Source: Branchiostoma floridae
Taxonomy: Eukaryota; Chordata; Leptocardii; Amphioxiformes; Branchiostomatidae
Length of the DNA: 20,909 nt
Direction: 5' to 3'
Assembly: GCF_000003815.2 (NCBI RefSeq)
Contig: NW_023365724.1
Location: 314,627 to 335,535 of the forward strand
The position numbers and the translations under genes are program-made. The notes beneath the pieces were generated by a model. That model saw only the letters and a program-made list of their open reading frames with translations, was not told where the DNA came from and did not search any database. Below are positions 8,716 through 17,378 of the stretch, in pieces. Numbering within the stretch: position 1 is the stretch's first letter; every line of letters starts with the position of its first letter.

Positions 8716-8997
8716 AGGCTGTTCAACAAGAGAAAACTGGAAAATTTTGCATCGATGGTTTCTGTTTATGTTCCATCTGCATTTAACCACTCATTACATG
8801 TATCTGAGTTCTATAATAGAAATCAATGCAATATACGTTTTTCGAATTAATAATGTATATCTAATCCTAATTTCCATACGTTGCACTTCATTATGTACAT
8901 CTCGGTCTAAGCAAACGACATACTAGGTTATGGTTATCCGTTTTCACTGCATGAAATCAGATAATTAAGCATGCTTAATGCCTTTCGTAAATGAAGC
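8716..8997. other. Region without recognised feature
   Basis: AT-rich unique sequence up to the TTAA target of the piggyBac derivative at 8998. Nothing is recognised. Confidence 0.5.
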
Positions 8998-9353
8998 TTA
9001 ACCCTCAAACACCCGATTGGGTTCATTTGGACCCCAGGCGTACATTTTGAAGTACCATTTGAACATTTTTGATCTGAAGAAAAAATCCTTCCGTGACTTT
9101 GTCAGTCAAAATGTCTTATACCTTCGCCTAAGTTTTTGCAAAGATTGGTACAATAATGTGGAAATTACAAAGAAAGTTTGTGTTCAGTCCCTCTGGGGTC
9201 CAAACGGACCCCAGCAGTTGTTAAAACAAACTTTGGAGGATAACTCCTTAACCACTTATAGTATGACTACCAAACTTTCATACGATAATAAAAATGTAAA
9301 GCTAAATCCTCACAAAAATTTCTTTGTCATCAACATGTAATGTGACCTCATTA

Positions 9354-9407
9354 TGACGTCATTTACCTAATCACGGCGGCCATCTTGGATTTTGACCAAT
9401 GACGTCA
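9354..9407. promoter_or_regulatory. CRE-YY1-CCAAT-CRE cassette in P2
   Basis: TGACGTCA at 9354-9361 and 9400-9407 flank GGCGGCCATCTTGG (9375-9388). CCAAT directly precedes the second CRE. This is the P1 arrangement in reverse complement. Confidence 0.6.
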
Positions 9408-9560
9408 TGAAATTAGCATAAATTATAAATTTTAGGTCATGAAAATTACATTGAATTTCATCGAATTTAATTGTTGGCAGAGAACAGGTGTAGTTTACCA
9501 AAAAAATCTTGTTTAAATTGAAATTGTCAAATTTTGGCAAAAATATGCCTGTTAGAATAT

Positions 9561-9576
9561 GGTTGCCATGGCAACC
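9561..9576. promoter_or_regulatory. Perfect RFX X-box palindrome in P2
   Basis: GGTTGCCATGGCAACC, identical to the site in P1 although bases around it differ between copies. Confidence 0.6.
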
Positions 9577-10101
9577 CCCCAAAACGATAAACTTACTTTA
9601 TTGATCAAAAACTTTTGCGAACAATATTTTGTGATAAATTACCAAGTTTCGTACCTTTAGCTCTAGCCGTTCATGAGTTATGCGACATAAATGTTGCTGA
9701 GGGCCTCAAAATTCCCCCATCTTGTCGGAATAGGTTTAGTGCAAAACGTGGTCCTTCTGAACTTTTGCATGAATTATGATAATGAGTTGGAATTAGCAAC
9801 ACCTTAACATCTCAAAATCTTCCTCTTACATTGACGAAGCAATGTTTATACAATGATCGCCGATAAGAAATGGTACTGAGATTTTATGAACGAAACATTT
9901 TGGGGTCCGTTTGGACCCCACTCGGTCATTTTAGTCGCAAAAAAGGTCGGGTGCTTGAAGGTTAAACATTTGAACATAGTTAAGTAATATTTCAGCTACC
10001 TTTAAGCAGTCGTAAATGTCACAACTAACACTCAACCTTCACGACAGGTTTAAAAACAAAGTAAAGCCCGCTTGAAAATATAAGCATCTTTACTTGGTCT
10101 T

Positions 10102-10329
10102 TTACGTTGCTAAAATGTTATAAGGGTCGCGACTGGGTCTTGGGGAATCCAAAATATCATTTGAAAGACGATGGTTAGTATTGTCTACATTGCCCGTTAC
10201 CGGCCCAAGTGAGCCTGTAAAATTAACTTTGCGGGATGGGGTCTCTACCAGACTAACTATGCTGGGTATAGGGGGATAGTTTTTCAGGGGAGTTTGACCA
10301 CCAGAGGGTTTCATTTTCCCGCACAGTCC
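10102..10329 (-). CDS. Candidate terminal exon, unknown protein (minus)
   Basis: A strong acceptor on the minus strand, atattctccttccag (AG at 10331-10330), is followed by 75 open codons and TAA. The peptide is rich in Pro, Ser and Asn (starts GLCGKMKPSGGQ, later LDSPRPSRDPYNILAT at the end). It resembles a disordered C-terminal tail and I recognise no family. If real, its upstream intron would contain the plus-strand exon at 10369-10589. No AATAAA follows on the minus strand before the piggyBac derivative at 9965. It could equally be a remnant of a larger gene or element. Confidence 0.35.
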   Translation of the reverse strand, partial: GLCGKMKPSGGQTPLKNYPPIPSIVSLVETPSRKVNFTGSLGPVTGNVDNTNHRLSNDILDSPRPSRDPYNILAT

Positions 10330-10368
10330 CTGGAAGGAGAATATGTCACTCTCCTGGCCGGTACCCAG

Positions 10369-10589
10369 CTATCAAGAACATTATCACTGCCGTGCCCGAT
10401 CGCACATCTTACGAGTTACCCGACACACAAGGACTGAGTTTGAGGGAGCTGCAAGGCATCCAGAAGACCCTCACCAAGTCGGTACAAGATGAGAAGGAAC
10501 GCGGGACCTACATCAAGCGCTGGTACTGGGAAGAACTGGTCCGCGCGGCTCTGAAAGAAGCGCCTGGAGTATTTGGACCAGAGGACTGA
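10369..10589 (+). CDS. Candidate 3'-terminal exon, unknown protein (plus)
   Basis: An open frame ends in TGA at 10587-10589 with codon usage favouring C or G in the third position, unlike its surroundings. The start given is an acceptor (gtacccag); the frame is open back to a TAG near 10265, so acceptors at about 10283 or 10326 are also possible. The C-terminal peptide is charged and probably helical: LSLRELQGIQKTLTKSVQDE, then RWYWEELVRAALKEAPG. No family is recognised. An AATAAA signal follows at 10762-10767, which supports a true gene end. Upstream exons are not identified. Confidence 0.55.
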
Positions 10590-10761
10590 TGTGACAATCT
10601 TATACTACGATGGTAAAATGAATTTCTGTGTGCGTGTATGTGTTATTGAGTTTAAACAAGAGTTTTATTCTACAGCGCAGCCAATCAATCAACACAGTGT
10701 TCTGTCAATAAGAAATTCCCTTTTGAATCTTCATCTGACCCAGCTTGTGTTGAGACTTGAG

Positions 10762-10767
10762 AATAAA
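10762..10767 (+). terminator. Polyadenylation signal AATAAA
   Basis: AATAAA about 170 nt after the stop at 10589, followed by T-rich sequence (gattttgtttcctg). It suits the 3' end of the plus-strand candidate gene. Confidence 0.5.
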
Positions 10768-10789
10768 CTTCCACTTTGATGCCAGATGC

Positions 10790-11685
10790 TGTTAATATAA
10801 TACGATTTTGTTTCCTGTAAACCGTTTATTCGATTTGCTAACATGAAACTGTTACAGATGTTAGGTTCTGTTTTTAAAGTTAACTAGTTGCTATTTATTT
10901 CATCAACTGTTCAGTATTCAGTTAACGTTTGGGAGAAGTTTTATCCACACGTAAACAGATGTAAACAGTAAACACCATGCGCGTCGTTTATAATACCTCC
11001 TTTGCATTGTATTTCTGTCAAAGCTGTTCCATCCCTTGGCTCCAATGTTCCCATTGAACAGTTTTCTTTCAAAGAGAAAATAAAATGAAGACTGTTCATC
11101 ACTACAGTTGATCAGTTGTTTTCATTGTAACTTTCAACAAGGTTTGATTTTTCTTATTAAGGGTCGCCTCTTTAATTGAATCATTTTTCCTTTCTTTGGC
11201 TGTTTTGTATTGAAGGGATTCATTTGTCTATGAAGATGTTAAGTATCAATGCAGCATTTGCTTAGAAGTAAATGATGACAATGGCAACCCCCATGGTGAC
11301 ATGGAATGGATTCTATTTTGTGGAATATAGTATAAGATATAATAAAAATACAGGATGATAACCTTTGTTTTAACTCTAACACTGTATGATAAGAGAAAGA
11401 ATATAAAATCATTGAATCAAGATTGGCTTCATAGTCTTTCTTTCTATATCACACATATCGAAAGAATAACTTACTTGAAAATTGCAATATTTCATAGCTG
11501 TAACTTTGCCCTATTAAACAACACATTTTCCTTCACCTTTAATTTAGACCGCTTAATCAGAAGCCTTTTATTACACTTGGATTGCAGTTAGACCTACTGC
11601 ATTAGTGAACACTAAAAAGTCAACAAATGGTCAGAGTTGACAGCTTGACGATATAGGCAAAATTCCGAAGTACTGGGACAATGGT
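10790..11685. other. Intergenic region, nothing recognised
   Basis: AT-rich sequence without repeats shared with the rest of the window. The 78-codon frame at 11355-11591 is low-complexity and lacks splice or family support. Confidence 0.5.
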
Positions 11686-11707
11686 AAAAAAAAAAGGGGG
11701 GGGGGGG
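11686..11707. repeat. A10-G12 homopolymer pair
   Basis: Ten A (11686-11695) directly followed by twelve G (11696-11707). The G run could form a quadruplex, but such runs are also prone to sequencing and length error. Confidence 0.8.
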
Positions 11708-11724
11708 TTAGGTTGTATTTATCA

Positions 11725-11730
11725 TTTATT
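11725..11730 (-). terminator. Polyadenylation signal for the ankyrin/SOCS gene
   Basis: AATAAA read on the minus strand, about 140 nt after the TAG that ends the SOCS-box frame at 11870. Confidence 0.5.
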
Positions 11731-11869
11731 ATGTAGAGAAGTCACTTATGTTGAGATCTGACTGAATTCTATAACATTAACCAAACAACAAACTATCCAT
11801 CAAAGCACCTGTTGAAAGGACCAAACATTTCAGGAATGTATCTCATGTAAAGTAAAGGGTTGTAAAGGA

Positions 11870-13168
11870 CTAGTACCAAATATCTTTGAATAACAAGTAG
11901 TCTTTCAGAACTTGCGGTATTGCTAATTGGTCAATCACTTCATGCCTCCTCTTACCAAGAACACTAAGGATCTTTACTCGACATGATCTTTGTAGATTTG
12001 GGTAGTGTTTTCTGTGATCGAGTAGGAGTTTGCGAAGATTGGCCCACCCTGGCACAGGCGTTGGCTCCTCGTCAATCTCCATGTTACAGTCTGCGCCTGC
12101 CAAGAGGATTGCTTATGCAATTGTGAAGTCCTCCCAGTGGAGGGCATGGTCAAGTGCTGTCCAACCACCATCCTTGCCATCTTTGTTCCTTGCGTTCACC
12201 TCCACCCCTAGACCCAATAGATGTGTAACAGTTTTCAGACCTCCATGCGGGATGGCCGCATGAAGCGCTGTGTTGCCCGAGCAATTTTCACCCAACGTAA
12301 CAGCTAATGTTAAGGAAACGTCGATAACCTTACAATATCCATTCCGAGCAGCATCCAACAAAGGAGTACATGAATCATGCGTGCCCTTTGCAGCCAGATT
12401 ACCGTCGCGAGAACACAGTAACTTAACTGTTTCGTGATGGCCGTGCCTTGCAGCCACAGCAAGCGCTGTACGGCACATGTTGTCCATTGCAGCAATGTCT
12501 ACACCCCGATCCAACCACAACTTGACGGTGTCATTATGGCCATGAAAGGCTGTTATGTGAAGTACAGTCTGACCATATATATTTTGTTCGTGAAACTCCG
12601 TCCCTCTGTTCAACAGGAGGCGAATGGCATCGTTGTCCCCTTCATACGCATCGTAATGTAGCGGAGTGTAATCATACCGATCTTTAAAATCCATGTCTGC
12701 TCCTCCATCTAACAAGAGTGAGATTGCATCACAACGGTGTTTCTCAGGAGAAACTTGCAAATGATGGGAGTAATCAGCGCATCCGAAAACAAATTTGTAT
12801 AGCGGTTGAGGACTGCTCATCCTTTCATCGCTACTTGCAGCAAAATGTAGGGCTGTCCGACAATCATGGTCCCATATTTCCACATCTGCACCTTGGTCTA
12901 GAAGAAGGGCAATTGCAGCACAGTGACAGTTCATCGCAGCGTAATGAAGTGCAGTCATGCCTTTTGTATTAATAGCATCAATTTTTGCACCTCTGTCCAA
13001 CAACAGTTCTATAGCAGGACAATGGCCAGCCTTTGCAGCATGATGCAGTGCTGTACAGCCATGGTCATCTTCATCTTTGGCATCAACATCCATCCCTTCC
13101 TCCAACAGGGAGCGGATTTTGTCACAGTCACCGTTTGATGCAGCCCCAAAAAGGTCTGCTACATTCAT
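11870..13168 (-). pseudogene. Ankyrin-repeat/SOCS-box (ASB-like) protein with in-frame stop
   Basis: The start ATG at 13168-13166 is preceded in frame by TGA eleven codons upstream. About ten ankyrin repeats follow (residues 1-352). They are marked by CTALHHAAKAGH, MTALHYAAMNCH, YTPLHYDAYEGD and NTALHAAIPHGG, and repeat four holds an insertion of about 28 residues. In the tenth repeat, after HWEDFTIA, a TAA (12115-12113) interrupts the frame. The same frame then continues AILLAGADCNM, finishing the repeat, through a linker to a SOCS box: LQRSCRVKI fits the elongin BC box and QLAIPQVLKDYLL the cullin box. ASB proteins recruit substrates to a Cullin-5 ubiquitin ligase. As written, the product lacks the SOCS box. 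A nonsense allele, sequencing error or pseudogene are all possible. All ten repeats and the SOCS box lie in one exon. Confidence 0.85.
12113..12115 (-). other. In-frame TAA separating ankyrin and SOCS-box parts
   Basis: The codons on both sides (ATT GCA TAA GCA ATC) are in one frame and complete one ankyrin repeat, so no indel is needed. The position is variable in the ankyrin consensus. A single change from CAA, GAA, AAA or similar would explain it. Confidence 0.85.
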
Positions 13169-13888
13169 CCTTTCTTGGTCAGGGGAAGATCCACCTCAGA
13201 GCTTGAGTCTGCTTTAATAGTCTTACACAACTTTATTCCTGCCACAGAAAAAAAAGAGAGAAAATTCCCGTTTCAGACTTTTCTCATACTCAAGGAAAAC
13301 AAATTATATTTGAAGAATGACCTCTGAATCTGAGCAACAGTGACATACTTGTAGGATTTGAACATCAAAAAGTATTCAACATCAACTCAAAGTATTCTTT
13401 TAAGCTTATTTACACACAAAAATGGCCCGAGAGATGTATAGTAAGTTTATAAACAATTAAAGAAGTTAACTCATAACAATCACGAAATGAGGTCATTCCT
13501 TGAAGATTCAAAACTGCAGGGACTCACTGTTCAGGGAACAGAACTGATTACAGTAGTGAGTGATGTCTATTGTTGAATATAACGTTACAGTAACTTACTA
13601 ACGTTAAATAGACTCTTTTTACAACGATTGCTCACATAATGTAACATAAACTACAATACGGTAATATGGTCCTTAATTCAATTAATAACACGATGTAAAA
13701 TACTCTACTGTATAGAAATTAATTCAACGATCAAGAAAATAGTATTTGACAAATTCAGCGCCCCCCTCCCACTCTCTACTCTACTATATTTCGGTTTAGC
13801 AGGGGTCTTAGCTTGTTTCAGCTTGCACTAATACACGACTAAGAGATAATTTATACTTCAAAGTAGTTACATTAAAATGTTGAATACC
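13169..13888 (-). other. 5' leader and probable leader intron of the ankyrin/SOCS gene
   Basis: An acceptor with a long pyrimidine run (ctctttttttctgtggcag, AG at 13240-13239) would start a leader of about 70 nt before the ATG. A possible matching donor GAAAG/GTATTC lies at 13887-13886. The rest is AT-rich with no other gene seen. Confidence 0.35.
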
Positions 13889-14750
13889 TTTCGGCTTTCT
13901 CGCTGTTAGCTAATGCAGAAAAAAAGAAATTTCATTTAGCAGCTTCCAGCACGTGGGTTGTGGTGGATGAAGCGTCAGGCCTGTTCTAGCCAAAATCGCC
14001 AGAGGGCGCTCCAGTACTTATACATGTAATAGTAACCTTTGACCCTCCTACTGTGTTGAAGATGTTCTCACAGTGAACAACGGGCTTTGTTAAGCAAATA
14101 GAAGCAAAATTGTATCATGCAATAATCATCTTTCCTTTCTTTTAGTGTTTTGTAATAATAAAGGAATTCGTTTATCTATGCGTCAGTTTACGATGAAGTT
14201 CAATGTTTGGTTTTAATGAAACATTTGTTTAGAAGTAAATTCCTTCCGTTGCCTTTACTGCAACGGTTTGGGTCGTTGTCAATGCTGGTGAAAAGTTTCT
14301 GTAAAAAGCTCGTTGTTGGTAAGGAACGATATTTATCTGTTTTTTAAATTTTATTTTGCAATGTAGAGCATATATTTTGTAACAGGCCGAAACGAAGCAT
14401 ATAATATATTGTTATAACTGTGAGTCTGTGGTGCGCGCAATCGAAATCAAAAGCTAGCTGTCTTGGCCGAGTCATCATCGTACGTCGCGCCCCCAATATT
14501 TGGCCAATGCGTCGAAACGGCACAGAATTGATTTAAAACATGCCTACTTATATTTTTTCCTTGATTACTATAATATCAGAATTTGATCATATATTGCAAA
14601 TAAGAATGAGACCTGTTGATATAACACAACGGCAAATGCACGCGTTTGGCGGAAGGTGGTGTGAACGAACGATGCGAAATTAAAAATAAAAAGAACGCTA
14701 CGGAGATCTGGAAATTATAACAGCTATAACAGATAAATAGTTAGAAAGAA
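13889..14750. other. Probable upstream/promoter region of the ankyrin/SOCS gene
   Basis: It contains an E-box CACGTG (13950-13955) and TCGCCAGAGGGC (13996-14007), which agrees with 10 of 12 positions of the CTCF core CCASYAGRKGGC. GC-richer stretches lie near 14430-14500. No coding region is recognised. Motif matches alone are weak evidence. Confidence 0.3.
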
Positions 14751-14896
14751 AATGTCGCACGTTATTATGGCATCACGTCAGACGTTCAGCACAATTTTCA
14801 TGTTTCACGGAGCGCTCGCGATTGTCACGGAGTGTTCTAGAACTGCATTTATCCTCGCTGTAGCACAGCAACCAAACATAACGCCAGTAGTTTGTT

Positions 14897-15335
14897 ATTT
14901 ATGCATATTGCATACATTCAATATTATTCGTATGATTCTTCGCAAAGTTGGTGGGTTGTATGAATTCAGTAAATTCGCGTGTTTTTAAGTAGTAGATTGT
15001 ATCTATTTCAGAACATTCGCCTAAATACCTTGGCGCTATTATACTGCAGTAATGAACAAGGCCAACACAGGTATGTAACCTCATCACAGTGTTTAGTACT
15101 CGATATGGACTGATTTTGTTTGTAAAATAATGACGTCACTTTGTTTCTTTGATTCATTCCACACATTCCTTTTCCCTCTAACTGTAATTTTTACAGAGCC
15201 ATTGTGGCATGTGGACAATTGTCAATCCTTACGTGTCATTGAGAACCCCTTTCGAGTCATATCATTTTTTTGCAGATACTATTTTTTCTGCAATCATCTC
15301 TAGAACTGCTGGGAAGTAATGCATACAGCGGACTC
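14897..15335 (-). repeat. Interspersed repeat R, copy 2 (minus)
   Basis: Reverse-complement match to 7921-8388 over nearly its whole length, at high identity, including ATATGGACTGATTTTG and ATTGTGGCATGTGGACAATT-type blocks. With copy 1 it forms a roughly 7-kb-spaced inverted pair around the two candidate terminal exons and the ankyrin gene. Confidence 0.75.
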
Positions 15336-15529
15336 TAATACTCTATTGTAGGTTTACGGAATTAATACAATCCACTGCCTAGGAACATATACAGATACAG
15401 ATAACAAATTACGTTATACGTACGGTCATTGATATGAGTAGACCTTGACAAATTTAGTAATATAACAATTCTGCGTAAATGTAATCATATTGCATTAATT
15501 GAAATTCGTATAAATATCTGCTAATGCCA
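15336..15529. other. Unique AT-rich spacer
   Basis: No gene or repeat is recognised between repeat R copy 2 and piggyBac derivative P3. Confidence 0.5.
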
Positions 15530-15898
15530 TTAAAACCCTCAAACACCCGAGTGGGGTCCATTTGGACCCCAGGCGTACATTTTGAAATGCAATTTGAACA
15601 TTTTTGACCTGAAGAAGAAATCCTTCCGTGACTTTGTCGGTTAATATGTCTTATACCTTCTCCTAAGTTTTCGAAAATATTGGTACAATAATGTGGAAAT
15701 TATAAAGAAAGTTTGTGTTCAGTCCCTCTGGGGTCCAAACGGACTCCAGCAAAACTGTGCAGTTTTAAAAACAAACTTTGGAGGCTAACTCCTTAACCAC
15801 TTATAGTATGACTACCAAACTTTCATAAAATAATAAGAATGTAAACGTCAATGCTCACAAAAATTTATGTGTCAGCAACATGTAAGGTGACGACATTA

Positions 15899-15952
15899 TG
15901 ACGTCATTTACCTAATCATGGCGGCCATCTTGGATTTTGACCAATGACGTCA
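15899..15952. promoter_or_regulatory. CRE-YY1-CCAAT-CRE cassette in P3
   Basis: TGACGTCA at 15899-15906 and 15945-15952 flank ATGGCGGCCATCTTGG, with CCAAT touching the second CRE. The first YY1-like part is palindromic here (GGCGGCC). Confidence 0.6.
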
Positions 15953-16093
15953 TGAAATTACATAAATTATAAATTTTAAGTCATGAAAATTACATTGAAT
16001 TTCATAGAATTTAATTGTTGTCAGAAAACAGGTGTAGTTTACCAACGAAAACCTTGTTTAAACTGAAATTGTCAAATTTTGGCAAAAATATGC

Positions 16094-16193
16094 NNNNNNN
16101 NNNNNNNNNNNNNNNNNNNNNNNNNNNNNNNNNNNNNNNNNNNNNNNNNNNNNNNNNNNNNNNNNNNNNNNNNNNNNNNNNNNNNNNNNNNNN
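16094..16193. other. Assembly gap (100 N) inside P3
   Basis: Comparison with P2 (9549-9739) predicts about 191 bp of hidden element sequence. Confidence 0.9.
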
Positions 16194-16387
16194 TGCAAAC
16201 GTGGTCCTTCTGAACTTTTGCATAGATTATGATAATGAGTTGGAATTAGCAACACCTTAACATCTCAAAATCTTCCTCATACATTGACGATATATATACA
16301 ATGACCGCCGATAAGAAATGGTACTGGGATTTTATTAACAAACTCGGTCATTTTAGTCGCAAAAAAGACCGGGTGCTCGAGGGTTAA

Positions 16388-16570
16388 GCACCCCTGTAAG
16401 ATTTACAGTTACTGTGGCACATGCACAATGCCACGTGTCATTGATGCCACCTAACGATTGATATCGTTTTTGCAGCCATTAGGTATTTTCTGCAATCAAC
16501 TTATGATCTGCTAGGGGCCAATTTTGCTCCATACAGCAGACTCCGATGCTCACTTAGAGGGTTACCTAAG
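16388..16570 (-). repeat. Interspersed repeat R, copy 3 (diverged, minus)
   Basis: Reverse complement resembles 7921-8110, with shared CTTAGGTAACCCTCTAAGTG, AGCATCGGAGTC and ATGACACGTGGCATT-like blocks. It is more diverged than copies 1 and 2, and P3 ends exactly at its left border. Confidence 0.65.
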
Positions 16571-16649
16571 TCATCTCGTATACCGCTTAGCCCACGTATA
16601 ATGTGGATTATTAGCAGCTGCGCATGACTTAACCCTCAAACACCCGAGT

Positions 16650-16667
16650 GGGGTCCGTTTGGACCCC
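16650..16667. repeat. Subterminal palindrome 1 of P4
   Basis: GGGGTCCGTTTGGACCCC, 7-bp arms around 4 bp, 17 bp inside the left terminus. Candidate transposase-binding site. Confidence 0.75.
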
Positions 16668-16797
16668 AGGCCTATATTTTGATGTGCCATTTGAAAATTT
16701 TGCATCGGAACAAAAATCCCTTCCGTGACTTTGTTCATAAACCTCTTCTCCAACTTCTCCTATTTTTTTTCGGAGATCGAAATGATTTTGTAAAAGT

Positions 16798-16803
16798 TAT
16801 AAA
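16798..16803 (+). promoter_or_regulatory. TATA box of the transposase gene
   Basis: TATAAA with GGG after it, exactly 30 bp ahead of palindrome 2, so initiation is predicted within that palindrome. The same TATAAA-29-bp-palindrome arrangement is seen in P1 (4863-4858, minus) and P3 (15701-15706). Confidence 0.6.
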
Positions 16804-16827
16804 GGGAAGTCTGAGGTATGTCCGACT

Positions 16828-16845
16828 GGGGTCCAAACGGACCCC
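16828..16845. promoter_or_regulatory. Subterminal palindrome 2 of P4, over the predicted start site
   Basis: GGGGTCCAAACGGACCCC, 178 bp from palindrome 1. Its location at the predicted +1 suggests an operator-like role for transposase. Confidence 0.6.
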
Positions 16846-16970
16846 AGAAATATGTGGATTTTTCAACATACAGAAGTGTTTGGCTGTCTTTGATATGTCC
16901 CCCAGCAAGCATAATTGCTTCAATATCATGCAGTTTGCCAAGTAAACTCATCCCTAGGAATCAGGTTATG

Positions 16971-17019
16971 AGGTCATCCGAGGTCATGACCTTTTTATGA
17001 CCTCTGAGGGCAAAGGTCA
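16971..17019. promoter_or_regulatory. Cluster of five AGGTCA half-sites
   Basis: AGGTCA at 16971, 16981 and 17014, with TGACCT at 16987 and 16998. The first pair is a direct repeat with a 4-bp spacer (DR4), and the second and third form the palindrome AGGTCATGACCT without spacer. Both are classical nuclear-receptor arrangements. It lies in the predicted 5' untranslated exon of the transposase gene. Confidence 0.5.
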
Positions 17020-17054
17020 ACCACATGTCCACCTCTGCAGGCCTTGCCTCTTAG

Positions 17055-17371
17055 GTAAGTTATCTCTTTCAATCCATGATAATTCTCTGCCTTTGTAAAC
17101 CATCCTTTGAATATAACATTAGTACAATGAAGCTAGATATGTGCTGATAACACGTACTTGAAAATTTCATGTTTTATTCAAGTTTGGAGTATATTTTTTT
17201 CATCCTATATATGCAGTGTCGAAGCATACTGTGGGGAGGGGGGCACTGCCTTAGCTCCGGTATATTTGTGCTGGGCTTTACAAATGTTTACAATAACCGA
17301 ACCGAGACAAGTCTATTTTACACATCCCCACATATTGTCACTTCTAAGAATGGCATCTTAACATTTGACAG
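17055..17371 (+). other. 5' untranslated intron of the transposase gene
   Basis: Donor TTAG/GTAAGT (GT at 17055-17056) and acceptor catttgacag (AG at 17370-17371) remove 317 bp. The acceptor leaves a 7-nt leader, GTACGCC, directly before ATGG. The open frame running back to 17169 inside this intron would add 70 residues unlike any piggyBac N-terminus. Confidence 0.65.
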
Positions 17372-17378
17372 GTACGCC

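Larger units (their letters stand above)
8998..9965 (+). mobile_element. Non-autonomous piggyBac derivative P2
   Basis: TTAA lies at 8998-9001 and 9962-9965, with ends CCCTCAAACACCCGA and TCGGGTGCTTGAAGG. The 18-bp palindrome lies at 9018-9035 (degenerate left arm), 9195-9212 and 9902-9919. Spacing of the first two is 177 bp, as in P1 and P3. The interior is collinear with P1 reversed. It includes the CRE/YY1-like cassette (9354-9407) and the X-box palindrome (9561-9576). The TATA box equivalent is mutated (TTACAAAG). No transposase is encoded. Confidence 0.9.
15530..16387 (+). mobile_element. Non-autonomous piggyBac derivative P3 (contains gap)
   Basis: TTAA lies at 15530-15533 and 16384-16387. 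The left end reads TTAA-AA-CCCTCAAACACCCGA, with two extra A, and the right end ACCGGGTGCTCGAGGG. The 18-bp palindrome lies at 15553-15570 and 15730-15747 (one mismatch). The third site, near the right end, is deleted. TATAAA at 15701-15706 and the CRE/YY1-like cassette (15899-15952) are present. The gap at 16094-16193 falls where P2 has 191 bp including the X-box. No transposase is encoded. Confidence 0.85.

Noticed and set aside
9017-9340. 107-codon open frame in P2
   Set aside because: The frame starts in the terminal palindrome and crosses non-coding transposon DNA; it is not kept in P1 or P3.
12113-12115. Programmed readthrough or selenocysteine at the stop
   Set aside because: The codon is TAA, not TGA, and no leaky-context motif such as CTA follows; a mutation or error is simpler.
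12030-13138. Several plus-strand frames opposite the ankyrin gene
   Set aside because: They are antisense shadows of the repetitive ankyrin codons.
16735-17000. Small frames at the left end of P4
   Set aside because: They overlap the predicted promoter, leader and palindrome 2, and have no family features.
17169-17378. 70-residue N-terminal extension of the transposase frame
   Set aside because: It lies within a well-defined intron (GTAAGT donor, TTTGACAG acceptor), has no charge pattern of a piggyBac N-terminus, and the ATG at 17379 has a better context.
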